Shown: positions 48,383-58,761 of the stretch, one piece after another | Layout: every line of letters begins with the position of its first letter | Numbering within the stretch: position 1 is the stretch's first letter | Origin: Whalleya microplaca | Lineage: Eukaryota; Ascomycota; Sordariomycetes; Xylariales; Xylariaceae | Direction of reading: 5' to 3' | DNA: 64,000 nucleotides | Assembly: GCA_022497155.1 (NCBI GenBank) | Contig: MU385715.1 | Location: 558,001-622,000 of the forward strand | The notes under the pieces: generated by a model | The model's database searches: none | What the model was told of the DNA's origin: nothing | Seen by the model: only the letters and a program-made list of their open reading frames with translations | Made by a program: the position numbers and the translations under genes

Positions 48383-48745
48383 TTATGAAACCTCGGGCCT
48401 CCCTGGTTTGCAGGCATTTTCCTTGATCTTGATCGGCCTCGGGCTGGCTCTGTTCACAAACAACCTCAACGCTACCACAATCGCTACATCACTGACGAGT
48501 TCCACGTCACCGCCTGCTCTATACTTACCCAAGCATACCCCCTGAATAGGGTTAGGGTCAGGATCAGAAAGACGGTTGTTTCCGATCGCGCCCCAGCAAA
48601 ATTTCACCCCTATAAGTCGAACATCTATCTGGTAACCCTGAGATCGATGTAAAGCTGCGGTTACCGCTGTGAATAACTCCAATTTATTTGAACATCGACT
48701 GAGTTCACGGGCTCTACCATATCTCCAGACCTGTCTAGCTAGCAA
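48383..48745 (-). other. unassigned 120-aa open frame
   Basis: Longest open frame in an AT-rich spacer and of reasonable amino-acid balance, for example VKFCWGAIGNNRLSDPDPN. No domain recognised and no intron-exon context. It may be a gene fragment on the same strand as the relic at 47673-47933, or chance. Confidence 0.2.
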
Positions 48746-48871
48746 TCCAAAACTGTGGCCTCAACTCATTATGACACATAACATAAGTAAAGGTCTAAAT
48801 TATTTAAATATTCAACATCTCGAGATAAACATATCCAATATTTCAGTTATATCCTTCCCCACCATCCGCAA

Positions 48872-50636
48872 CTAAGCGCACTGTGCCGTCTCGAACAACT
48901 CCTCCAGCTCATAGAGCGACACGCCCAACAACTGCGAAAGCCGCTTCTTAAGCTCATCAAGCGAGATCTCAGCTTTGTCCGGACTCAGAATCTCGGACTC
49001 CGTCTTCGACAGCCTGATACTCAATCTATCCCCGTGTTCTTCGTCGTGCTGTTTGCTCGGCTTGGTCGTCCCGGTTTGTTGTACTTCTCCACGCGGGCTG
49101 CTCGCGTCATCCGTTGACGCGGCCGGGGCCGGCTCCCGGGGACGGGCCTCCTTGATCACGTCGTCGGTGGCGATCGGCAGGTCCAGGTCCGGACAGAGGT
49201 AGCCGTCGTACTGCGGGATGCGGAAACGGGCCCCCGGCCGCCGGTTCCACATCCAGCCCTCGCCCGTGCAGTGGAAGTCCGCGATCGCGGCTGCAGCATG
49301 GTGTGTATCGGTTAGCGCGAGTTGTACGCCGACGCTGTTCAAAGCAGAGCTCTCTCGCACCAACGTGCGCGGGCGTATTAGATCTTCAACGTTGCTACTA
49401 TTATCCTCTGACCAACGCTCCTGGGTGAGAAGCTGGGCTACACTATACGGAGACGGTTACGATTTGTGTATAGAGGATGGGTCGGCTTTAATTAGGTACT
49501 CACTGGTGTACGGATATCGAGTAGTGCACTCGATATTTGGGCCGGAGCCGATGGAAGTCCCAGCTAAGCGACTGCCTCCAACAGAGACCGTCGTCGAAGG
49601 TGAACGCTTCGCGAAGCGTGGCGAGGTCCCTGACAGGGATGGGGATCCAGCCGCCGAATATAGATGCGATGAAGCTATCACCTAGTTCCATCTCTAGATC
49701 AGCGCCATAGAATGGCTCGCGCGAGTCTCCCGTGAGCGTTCGGCAGTCCTTCCAATAGATGGCGTGGGCTAATCTGATAGACTGATTAGGCTAGGGTCAC
49801 TCTTGGATGCATTATATTACTCCGTTTGGACTCACTCGTGCAGTATCGTAACGGCCGTCATGAAGGCCGTAAGAAGATACTCCTCCCCATGTTCTTGGCC
49901 TTGCCGTCTCAGCTGCGCCAGACGCATAGGGAACTCCGCCGTCAGTAGAATGGTCATATTACGATATCTCTTATCCTTGCACGAACGGTCGAATTTCTCG
50001 ATAGTCTCATACGCGTCCAGCTCGTCAAGGCCCAAATCGCCTCGAGGGTGGCGGCAGGTATACCCGACCCAGCCCCTGGCGCGAAACATCTCCTCGTCCA
50101 GCTGCCACGTAATCGCCCTCGCCATCTCATTTCTCAGCTGGCTCCGGGTAGACTCTAACCATTCGTCCCTGAGCTGCGAGGTCGCCCACGGCGCGCGATG
50201 GTGTCTGACTATCGTCCGCGGCGCCCTGCTATCCCTGGGGACCGCGGACCTGAAGCTACAGCTCGGCTCTTGCCCGGGATAAGCCTCGTCGAAGATATCG
50301 TCGATGAGGAAGTCCGACAGCCATGGAAGTCCGGCGGTTTCCAAGATCCTGCTCGCAAGTAAGAGAGGCTGCTCGAGCTCTTCCCGTAGTTCCGGGTTCG
50401 CTTCAACCCAATTCGCGAAGACGGGGTGGACTTCGCCCTGGAGGTTAGAACTCCATTGTTTCGCCGTATCTGCTTTGAGTATAAGCAACTTCGACTCGGA
50501 TGATACTCAATTGCAAATAATATTTACCTATAGCGCCACATCTTCTAAGTTCCTCGCTATTCCATTTCTTGCTTGCCGATCCCGGCTGCGTCGAAGTGCA
50601 ACCATATCGACGAACGAAAGATTTCTGCACCGCCAT
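48872..50636 (-). CDS. fungal protein of unrecognised family with a spliced HExxH zinc-protease-like motif
   Basis: Four exons, 50636-50528, 50472-49836, 49773-49504 and 49442-48872, encode 528 aa. Introns are 55, 62 and 61 nt, all in phase. I do not recognise the family. The join of exons 2 and 3 creates HELAHAIYW at residues 248-256, a perfect HExxH zincin motif preceded by a hydrophobic helix (LLTAFMTAVTIL), as in metallopeptidases. Glu276 and Glu278 in GADLEMELGDSF are candidates for a third zinc ligand. Upstream lie RGWVGYTCRHPRGDLGLDELDAYETIEKFDR; downstream lie FGGWIPIPVRDL and GEGWMWNRRPGARFRIPQYDGYLCPDLDLP. The last 110 residues are charged and end in a helix LDELKKRLSQLLGVSLYELEELF. 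There is no signal peptide, so it is probably intracellular. Peptidase activity is inference from the motif. Confidence 0.75.
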
Positions 50637-50974
50637 CACCACATTAAATACCTACAAATTGTAATCGAAGTCATCAATTGAGCAAAGCAAGGCCAGGACA
50701 GCCGTGTTAATTAAAGGTTCTTCCATTGTCGGAAACGTCTTTGTAAGAAGAGCGTTGCCGGGTGAGACTATTAAAGAACCGACATTCCAGCCGGGCGCAC
50801 CCCTTCCACCGAGCCAGGAATGAGCAAACATATGGTCTGCCAATTTTCCATCCCTCAGTTCTTTGTCCAATCCGGCGAATAACTATATAGGGTAATATCC
50901 AATACGCTATGACGTCCTCAGCAATCCCATCGTTGCGGAATTGCCATCCGATGGTCTAGAGTCAGACTAGGTAC
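50637..50974. other. short spacer between two minus-strand genes
   Basis: 338 nt between the IMPase stop and the HExxH gene start; holds the promoter of the latter. No gene seen. Confidence 0.55.
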
Positions 50975-52140
50975 CTAGCTCTCATACTCCATCCGCCCCT
51001 CACCGATGACCTTCCAGAACTCCTCCACGATCTCCTTCTGCCCACTCGGCGCGCCGCGCACGGCAAGATACTTCCGCGAGTCGATCTCGGGCTCCCAGTC
51101 CCCCGGGTTGCCCCCGACCATAATCCCACCGGCCTCGGACAGTATAGCCCAGCCGGCGCAGACGTCCCAGGCCCAACAACCGCCCTCCCAATACAAGTCC
51201 AACTGTCCCGCGGCGACAGCGCACAGGTTCAGCGCGGCGCTGCCGAGGCTGCGCAGCGAGTGGACCATGGCGCCGCCGGACTCCTTGCTCGCGGCCAGCT
51301 TCTTGAAGACCTCGGTCTTGAGCTCGTAGTTGACGCCGTCCCTACTACTCCCGACCTCGACGGCGAGCAAGCTCGTATCAAGTCCCGCGAGCGGCGCGGG
51401 GCGCTGGGCGACAGGCAGCCTGCTCCGACGCCCGCGTCCGCCGTCGACGCCCCAGACGGCGCCCTGGGTGAGGTAGGCGCCGCGGCCGCGGACGGCGCTG
51501 TACAGGGTGTCGAGCCAGGGGTTGTAGACGACGCCGACGGCGGGGATGCGGGCGACGGCGAGCCCGAGCGAGATGCAGGCGTGCGGGAAGCCGTGCACGA
51601 AGTTCGTCGTGCCGTCGATCGGGTCCACGATGAAGGTCGGCGTGTCGGCGATCGCGGTGCCCGGCTTGTACGTCTCCTCGCCCATGAAGGCGAAGGACGG
51701 GTAGGCCGCGGACAGGCGCGTCGAGACGAGGGCCTCGACGGCTTTGTCGGTCTCGGTCACGATGTCGGCGGCTGTGGGCAGAGAGTTAGAATGTTAGCTT
51801 GCACCTCCAATGACCCAATGTGCTATAGGAGCCATGGTATTGTTCCAGTTGGTTCAAACTACCCAATTCGACTATATATCGTAGGTACATGTGTAGCCTA
51901 GGAAGTTGTGTAGGTAACCTGACAGCTTGAGTTGTGTAGCCCAACAGATGCTACGACAGTGATGGAGGGGTAGCGATGGCGGGGTATTTATAGGGAGTGT
52001 GCAGGTGGTCTGTAGTACGTACAATTCAGCTTTGTGTCCGTCGCGAGGTCTGTGGGATTCGCAGCCAGCATCATACGGCCGGCCTCGTGGGCCACGGATA
52101 CGAGGGTATCGTGGATCTCTTGGAGATTGAGGTCCGCCAT
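50975..52140 (-). CDS. inositol monophosphatase family phosphatase
   Basis: Exons 52140-52023 and 51771-50975 encode 304 aa; the 251-nt intron is long for this genome. Splicing gives TKLNSADIVTETDKAVEALV, the conserved N-terminal block. Metal-binding motifs are all present: GEET (70-73), DPIDGTTNFVHGFPH (89-103) and the C-terminal WAWDVCAGWAILSEAGG with Asp242. The family removes phosphate from inositol monophosphates using two or three magnesium ions and is inhibited by lithium. Some fungal relatives (QutG type) sit in quinate clusters, but no quinate gene is nearby. A Gly/Arg-rich insert (about 145-170) is not typical. It is head to head with a ribokinase gene. Confidence 0.92.
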
Positions 52141-52754
52141 CTTTCCGAGTTGTCACTGGGGAAGGTTGACGATGCAAAAAGACGGAGACCCGCCATGGTG
52201 AAGAAGGTAAGGTTGGTAATAAGAACCTTGGAACTGCATGACAATGGTGATAGTGGGGTTGGTCGTATGAGCACATGTGAAAGCGAGAGTCTATTATTGG
52301 CTGATTGATGACCTACATTGCTGCAGGAGTCTATTCGAAGATAATATGTTCAATTATTCGTTTACACAACTTGTATTCGACTATCGAGAATACATGTAGT
52401 ATGTTGAAAAGTCTAAAGGATGGGTTAACCTTCGTTTGAAGACGGTGTATGATTTTGTCTCTGCATCCCAATGACGTACATCTATACAGATTATAGGGCC
52501 AGTACCCGAGCGGGGAGACAGCTGCGGGGGCTAGCCGGTTCCGCTATTTAACAGCTTGTTTAGCGGCTCATACAACAGCTCAGCTCAGCTCACCTGAATC
52601 TAACACTCGTGACATTATCATATGAGACTCTATTATATGAAGACAAAACGATCAACTGTATCGTCTCAGTGTCTATCCAATATAAGGAGGATCTTATAGC
52701 TACACACGAGTACAGTGAAACCACATTCATACCCCCATCCCACACTAAACAGCC
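52141..52754. promoter_or_regulatory. shared divergent promoter of IMPase and ribokinase genes
   Basis: 614 nt between two divergent starts with no ORF of substance. It holds a small CAGCT tandem (about 52574-52591). A shared promoter is inference from arrangement. Confidence 0.4.
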
Positions 52755-53759
52755 ATGGCCGTCAAAAAGACCCCCCTCATCACAGTCCTCGGCTCCCTAA
52801 ACATCGACCTAGTCTCCTACGTGCCGCACCACCCGCTACCAGGGGAGACCTTAACCGCGACCTCCTTCGCCGTGTCCCCCGGCGGCAAGGGCGCAAACCA
52901 AGCCGTAGCCTGCGCGAAGCTCTCGCGCTCGCGCCCCTCCCCCTCCCCCTCCTCCACCCCCAACCCCAACTCCCCCCCAACCGCAGACGAAACAGCACAC
53001 ATCCGCATGGTCGGCGCCGTAGGCACCGACACCTACGGGACCCTGCTCCTCACCAATCTCACAGCCCACGGCGTCGACGCCACCGGCGTGACCGCCTCCC
53101 CCGGCCTCAAGACCGGCATCGCCATCATCGTCGTCGACACCCCCTCAGGCGAGAACCGCATCATCCTCAGCCCCGAGGCGAACCACTCCCTCTCCCCCTC
53201 GCAATTCACCTCCCTCCCGCCGCCCCTCCCGGACCTCCTGATCCTCCAGCTCGAGATCCCCGTGGCCACGGTACTAGCCGCGCTCGCCGCCGCGCGCGGT
53301 GCCGGGGTCCCCGTGCTCCTGAACCCGGCGCCGGCCGTGGCCTTGCCGGACGCCGCGTACGCGGGGCTCGCGCACCTGGTGGTGAACGAGACGGAGGCGG
53401 CGACGCTCGGCGGCGTCCCCGAGGCCTCCCTGGACTCCCAGGCCGGGCTCGGCGCCGTGGCGGACGCGTTCCTGGGCCGCGGCGTGGGCACCGTGATTGT
53501 GACGCTGGGGGGGCGGGGGGTGTTCTACGCGGACGCGGGGGGCGCGAGGGGGCTGGTGCTGGCGGAGAAGGCGCGCGTGGTCGATACCACGGCCGCGGGG
53601 GACACGTTCGTGGGGCGCTATGCGCTGGAGGTTGTGGCGGTGGCGGAGGGGGAGAGGTTCGATGTCGAGGGCGCGGTGAGGGCGGCTAATCGCGCGGCGG
53701 CGAGGACGGTGGAGCGGATGGGTGCGCAGGACTCGATTCCGTGGCGGGACGAGCTGTGA
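52755..53759 (+). CDS. ribokinase (PfkB family)
   Basis: A single 334-aa exon. PfkB signatures are clear: GSLNIDLV (13-20), GETLTATSFAVSPGGKGANQAVA (30-52, signature 1) and DTTAAGDTFVGRYA (277-290, signature 2), with catalytic Asp283. Substrate-side residues NID and GGKGAN are those of ribokinase rather than adenosine kinase or fructokinase, and NPAP plus VNETEA also fit. The enzyme phosphorylates D-ribose at O5. Residues about 57-80 are a Ser/Pro-rich loop not expected in ribokinases and probably disordered. Very GC-rich third codon positions produce long open shadow frames in this gene. Confidence 0.94.
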   Translation: MAVKKTPLITVLGSLNIDLVSYVPHHPLPGETLTATSFAVSPGGKGANQAVACAKLSRSRPSPSPSSTPNPNSPPTADETAHIRMVGAVGTDTYGTLLLTNLTAHGVDATGVTASPGLKTGIAIIVVDTPSGENRIILSPEANHSLSPSQFTSLPPPLPDLLILQLEIPVATVLAALAAARGAGVPVLLNPAPAVALPDAAYAGLAHLVVNETEAATLGGVPEASLDSQAGLGAVADAFLGRGVGTVIVTLGGRGVFYADAGGARGLVLAEKARVVDTTAAGDTFVGRYALEVVAVAEGERFDVEGAVRAANRAAARTVERMGAQDSIPWRDEL

Positions 53760-54067
53760 GGTGCGTGCATGTTTACATCTAGGTATGCAGTACATGTACG
53801 ACGTATAGAAGACGGGTTGGGTTATAAGGGGAAGGACAAAAGGACAAAAGGGGAAAGGGGAAAGGGGGGAAAATACATCTGGTAGAGAAAAATTGTAGAT
53901 AATGCATTGCTTCTATAGAAAGGCCGAAAAAGGCGCGCCCCCTCCCCCCCCGAATACCCGTAGAACTATCTAACACTTCATTGGTACACCTGTTGAGTGA
54001 TTCATATAACGTAAAAAACAGCTTTGAACAAACGCCATCCATCCATCCATGACTTCCTTCGGTCTAT
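53760..54067. other. convergent 3' spacer with G/A-rich run
   Basis: Tail-to-tail spacer between the ribokinase gene and the next minus-strand gene. Contains a purine-rich run of GGGGAAAGG type at about 53825-53872. Confidence 0.55.
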
Positions 54068-55997
54068 CTACCACCAACTACCGATACTCCAACGCCCTTC
54101 CCGTCTCCGCCCACCGAACGGTGAGTCCGGCCGCCTCCCAAGTGCCGTCTGCGGCCGGATGTTCTCCTCCTTCCCATTAAGATTCATGTTCACCATGGAC
54201 GGCACCAGGCTCTTCAGACTGTCCGCGCCTATGGATCTCTTGTTGCGCACCGCGGTGTCCCGGATGAGCTCGCGCCGGCGCTCGACCTCCGTCTTCGGGT
54301 TCGGGCTGGCCGTCACGGAAGGCAGACTTGTCTCCGCGGGCAGGCGATCGGCCCTGCTGACGTGGAAGGCCGGACGATTGCTAGTCGACGTCCGACGCAT
54401 CTCCGTCCAGATCTTCCGGGCCGGATCGACGACCTTCTCTGGGGCTATTCGCTTGAGGCTAGCTCGTCGCTGGGGCACTTGGACGGCTGGCGCCGTCATC
54501 GGACGATGGAAGGGCGTGGTGACCTCTTCACTTTTGCGTGTGGCGGCGGCGGCGTCGCTTGTATCTGTATGCTTCGCTGCTTTGCGGGGATCCGAACTCA
54601 TCATTTTGTGCATCACGTCGTTGGCCCGAGCAGGACCCCAGTGAGAGGCGGCGATTGCGAACAAGGGGGTGGAAGCAGAATTGGGACGGGGAGACCACGC
54701 CGACATGGGATTGTGTCGACTGACGACTCCAGTTGCTGTAGTCTCTAATCGGGTCTGGCATGCTGAGATGCCGTCTTCCGAGGAAGTATTGTTTTTGATT
54801 GCTGGAAACGCCGAGTGACAATAGTTGACACGGATCTGTACGTATTCTGTCTTGATGTCCCCAAGCTGGAGCTCAAGATCAGCAATGAGGTCGTCCGACT
54901 TGCGGGTAATTGCTCCAGGCTCGGATTTCCTTGGAGCATCTACTTGGATGCAAGCCAGGATAAGGAGGCTGGAACCAGGGCCTATTGTCCTACAGAGCTG
55001 CGTGAGCACAATTATCCCAGACAACACGATACGACATACCTTGGTGCGGTATCCTCTATGACATCGATAACGGTGCTATGCGCAGTCGGTAATACGTCTA
55101 CTCTTATGTCGTATAGAAATCCATATCGTGATAAACCGGCTTCGCAATAATGGACAGGCATAAAGCTAGGATGCCCGATTGTATGTGTTACGCCACTGAC
55201 TAGCTTACCATCGCAGGGGTGGAATAGTTGGGCGGAGATCTCAATAGCTGTCCAGAAATTGGACTGGCCATTCCCCAGTATGGAAACTTCTGGTGTGATC
55301 GAGATACGCGGGACTAGCAAGTAAGGGTCAAGAATCCTACCACTTAACTCCTGACTGCTAGGGTGTGAGCTACCGGGTGGGCTATAAAAGGAGTCGAATT
55401 CATCGCGACCGCTATAGGAATCTAAGGGGCTCGAATCATCCGATTGGTACCATGACATAGCAGTTGAGTTTTCATCGAGAGGCCCCAAATATGAACCCTC
55501 GGAAGACTCGCTGGGAGCTTGCGAGCTATGTCGACGGCATACAGTTTTGGAAGAAGCAGTTCTGTCAGTGGGCAATGACCGCAGCTTGGTCAGAAATGAA
55601 GGAGTCGATGTCTGTCCAATTTGCAAGCTAGATGAGCGTTGGGACGCTGGAAGTTTGCTGGCTTTGGGAGTCACCGAGTCCGAACTATCGTTTAAAGCTA
55701 CGAGCCGTGTTAATGGAAGGAGGGACAGCAAGGCTTATATGACTAGGATGGTTCACCTGTACTGTCTCTAATGGCACTGCGTGACCGCATTTGGCTAGCT
55801 TTGCTATAATCCGAGTCGCTTCGGATGCCCTGGTATTTTCGCTTCTTCACGACTGTCAACGGTTTATCGGAGCCACTATCCGAGCTTTCATCGTTGACTC
55901 TCCCCGGACTGCCGTTGAGGGCCAGTCTGGGTACCTTTTTCTTGGTGATCTGTAGCGGAGAAGGCACATCGACACCCGGCAGCTGACTGGTAGGCAT
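54068..55997 (-). CDS. largely disordered conserved-looking fungal protein
   Basis: Exons 55997-55757, 55697-55040 and 54989-54068 encode 606 aa. The introns are 59 and 50 nt; acceptors were picked because they are the only ones in phase with both flanking frames. No domain is recognised. The N terminus (SPLQITKKKVPRLALNGSPGRV) is basic and followed by Ser/Asp stretches that look like phosphorylation clusters. The middle holds an ordered-looking beta-rich segment, about 185-310, with FWTAIEISAQLFHP, FLYDIRVDVLP and TIGPGSSLLILACIQVDAP. The C-terminal 200 residues are basic and end in a Gly/Arg-rich tail. I have a vague memory of database names invoking ubiquitin-interacting motifs for similar proteins, but I see no such motif here and give no function. 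Confidence 0.7.
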
Positions 55998-56292
55998 AGT
56001 GGATAGGCAGTGGGCGGGCAACGGCTTTATCGGAGTCGCTCTTCTGGCCAATGAAGTTGCTTTCGACGGTTATGGAGCTCCCTACCACAGGAAGAGTTGC
56101 AAGGCTTAGCGAAGATAAACTATGATGCTGTTGCGACTTTGGCCAGCAAGGCCAATGAGTTGGTAGAAGGGCCCAACGGTTGGGCAGGAGGTTGAAGCCT
56201 TGGAGGATCGTGAGGGTGATGATTACGAGCAGAACAGTCGGGATCAGAGCAATGGCACAGATGATTCCAGGATGCAGAGCCTGGTCGGGCAT
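55888..56292 (-). other. candidate small membrane protein or leader ORF
   Basis: An ATG at 56292 opens a 134-aa frame with one excellent transmembrane helix, ICAIALIPTVLLVIITLTIL (residues about 11-30), followed by a Trp/Pro-rich segment. It overlaps the first exon of the gene starting at 55997 in another frame. It may be a separate small gene, an upstream ORF in the leader, or chance. Confidence 0.3.
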
Positions 56293-56567
56293 AGCCAAGA
56301 AATGGGTCGATCGTGGTGGATGACCGAAATCGAAATCGAATTCTGTTGGCACGAACAATGGAATAGTACGATTTACAAAATATGTGAGGTATGTCATGCC
56401 TTCGAATAGTGATGCCCTTCGGAGTAGTAGTAGAACTGGATATTGGTCGACTGGGTCCCCTCCCCATTGTGAACCATTTACTCTCAAAGGATGCCTTAAA
56501 GAAGATGCGGTTTCCACACTCAATAAGCTCAATAGCTTTAGACGGAAAGGTCCAATCAAGAGCCCAA
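55998..56567. other. spacer between two minus-strand genes
   Basis: 571 nt upstream of the disordered-protein gene; holds most of the small membrane ORF candidate described separately. Confidence 0.45.
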
Positions 56568-57757
56568 TCAGGCGTCATGACCCAAAGTTCGCAGCACGTT
56601 GTCTTTCACGGCTGCCACGTCATTTTCCTCCATATTCAGAAAGCGAATCTGTGGCACTGTATTAGCGGCTGTGCAGGGGTTGGTTCAGCTCAAGATGATT
56701 GACAACTTACCACATCGTCGGCAGCACCCACCCCACCAAACAGGACAGGCTCAGACAGACTTGCAGTTACACCTTTCTTGACTCTTTCTTCCCACACGCC
56801 TTCCCAGTTCCATTCCCCAGGTCTCCTCGACGATTCAGGAGTCATCGAAATATTGGGAGTTGCGTCAGTCGCATTACCACCGCTAGGGGTATCAGGGAAA
56901 ACTTTCCCACTGTCTATGCGATGAGTTCTCCAAGCGTGCCAGGCGCCAGGGTTTCCGGCGGCTTCGAGGGGAACAGAATCCAGAACGTCCTCGTCATCAA
57001 ATGTGCTGCGTATGTACCGGAGAACCTCGAAGGTCGAGACGTCCTTTCTATGCGTCTCGGCGAACCCAGGAGACTCGCCCACGGCAGAACCTTTCGAACC
57101 AGGACTGCTTCCGGAACTCATCGAGGGCGGAGGAGGTCTATGTGGTGTTCGTAGTCCATCTTGCTGTCCATTAGATGACCTATCACTGCCGGCCTTTTTA
57201 CCGCGGCGCCCGAACCAGTGGGGGAACCCATGCCTTAAGCTAAATCCTCCGGGCGGTAACCGCTCGTCATCCGTCGCGCTCACTGTGCCATTGTCCTGTA
57301 TGTCGGTCGTGTACATGTAGGTGCTCAATGGCGTAATCAAGGGGTGGAACATGTCCGTCGAGAAGGTCACTAATGGTGGGAGTCTCGGATAGGAGTCGGG
57401 AAAGGAGATCTGGAATCGCAGCACTGCTGGAGCATATGGTCCTTTTGATAGTTGGTTAGAACGTCCGTCCATTGTTCAGCGATTGACGCTTGAAAGTGGC
57501 ATAGATCTAATCTCACCATCGCGCACAAATATTACCCCTGACCAGAGACTGGGATCGCCCGGGGTGAGGCTCACGAATACGCCGTCGGGGCAAGCTTGCT
57601 TAAGCCCAGCGCTGAGAGGCGCGGATGATTAGCTTCAGTTCAAAGAGGCGCGCCCATCAAATCAGCGGCACGGCAACGGAACGGAGCTCACGCACAACTC
57701 GACTAGGAGGTGTTGTCTTCTTAGCGCTGGCAGCGCACTCAATCTGGAAGAGGCCAT
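56568..57757 (-). CDS. ubiquitin-conjugating-enzyme-like protein lacking the active cysteine (UEV, AKTIP-like)
   Basis: Exons 57757-57696, 57611-57517, 57441-56711 and 56648-56568 encode 322 aa, with all splice sites in phase. The E2 fold is visible at the N terminus: LLVEFAGLKQACPDGVFVSLTPGDPSLWSGVIFVRDGPYAPAV as helix 1 and strands 1-2, then LRFQISFPDSYPRLPPLVTFST and MFHPLITPLSTYM. Where active E2s have HPNI...G.ICLD, this protein has HPLITPLSTYM with no cysteine, so it should not form a thioester. That is the pattern of UEV proteins and of AKTIP/FTS, which works with Hook proteins in vesicle transport. A long disordered insert follows (about 110-230). The final small exon adds a helix IRFLNMEENDVAAVKDNVLRTLG. 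The link to Hook complexes is inference. Confidence 0.82.
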
Positions 57758-58761
57758 ATCGCCTCATCGATTGGGAGTGGTTGCCTTCAAGGCAGGAGAA
57801 TGATGTGAATGTTGAGACATTCCGTGTGTTTAGTGCTTCATGCGTTGGACTAAGTAAATTGGCTGCGTGCGACAGTCCACGGCACCGCCCACCACCTAAG
57901 GTCCATTCTTGGCAGACTGTACGGAACTGTACTAGGCAGGCTTATCGATAACAGGTCAGTCCTACCCCGTCAGCCCGTCAGGTCCATATGGGCCATGCCT
58001 GCCTACCTTAACCTACGTGATAAGAACCCCACTTACCGAGCTTAGGTATGTACATATGTATGTATGTACATGGATACCTACGGAATACCTTATCAGGCTT
58101 ATGCGCATACTGTGTATGCAGATACGTACGGATGTGTGGATGTACATACAGTCGGAATGCACAACTCCTGAACCGGTGCTCCCGGGTAGCTGGGATCGCC
58201 ATTGGAGAGTAACATGATCCGATGACAAGACATAAAAAGAAGACGACAAGACCAGATTCCTTGTTCCTACGTCGTACAAGACTGTGATTGATTGGATCAA
58301 CATCCTCTGCAAATAATAAATACTATATATGTGAGATCCCGTATGACAGCCAACACTATCACAACATATAATAAAGTGGTTCGAGTTAAAGGATACGAAT
58401 TGGCAAAATAATCCCCCTAATCAGCCTACTGACCTCTAGCTATGAAATGCCGATCTAGAGAGCCCCTCATTAGCCGGCAATCATCGAACCCCCCACCTGA
58501 TTCGCTGAACGGTTCTACACATCTAACCTTATCCCCCAGATTCCTCCGCGGGTCTATCTCACGAGCCGGCAGAATCCCCAGATTATCATGGATGAACCCT
58601 GGACAAGGGCCTCTTCCGGATATGTATTTCTGTCCTCGCCGCGACACTTCGAGGTAGCAGTCTTATAAGTTGGAGGAATTTGGGAATTCGTCGCAACGTT
58701 CGACTCAATTCTTGTGAAGCATCTATTATAGAATAGAGCTCAACTCACTCACAGTACCACA
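57758..58761. other. divergent spacer with TACA microsatellite
   Basis: Spacer between the UEV gene (minus) and the monooxygenase gene (plus). TGTATGTA-type simple sequence at about 58046-58075. No gene supported. Confidence 0.5.

Larger units (their letters stand above)
46616..48871. other. 2.3-kb AT-rich spacer with coding relics
   Basis: Mostly gene-free. It contains the decayed frame at 47673-47933 and a 120-aa minus-strand frame at 48383-48745, listed separately. A 135-aa plus-strand frame at 46917-47324 has no recognised domain. Confidence 0.45.

Noticed and set aside
52715..53689. 324-aa plus-strand Arg/Pro-rich frame over the ribokinase gene
   Set aside because: Shadow of a GC-rich gene; no domain, and the overlapping frame has both PfkB signatures.
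55731..55756. 23-nt intron in the disordered-protein gene
   Set aside because: Far too short for a spliceosomal intron; a 59-nt intron with the same donor and an in-phase TAG acceptor fits better.
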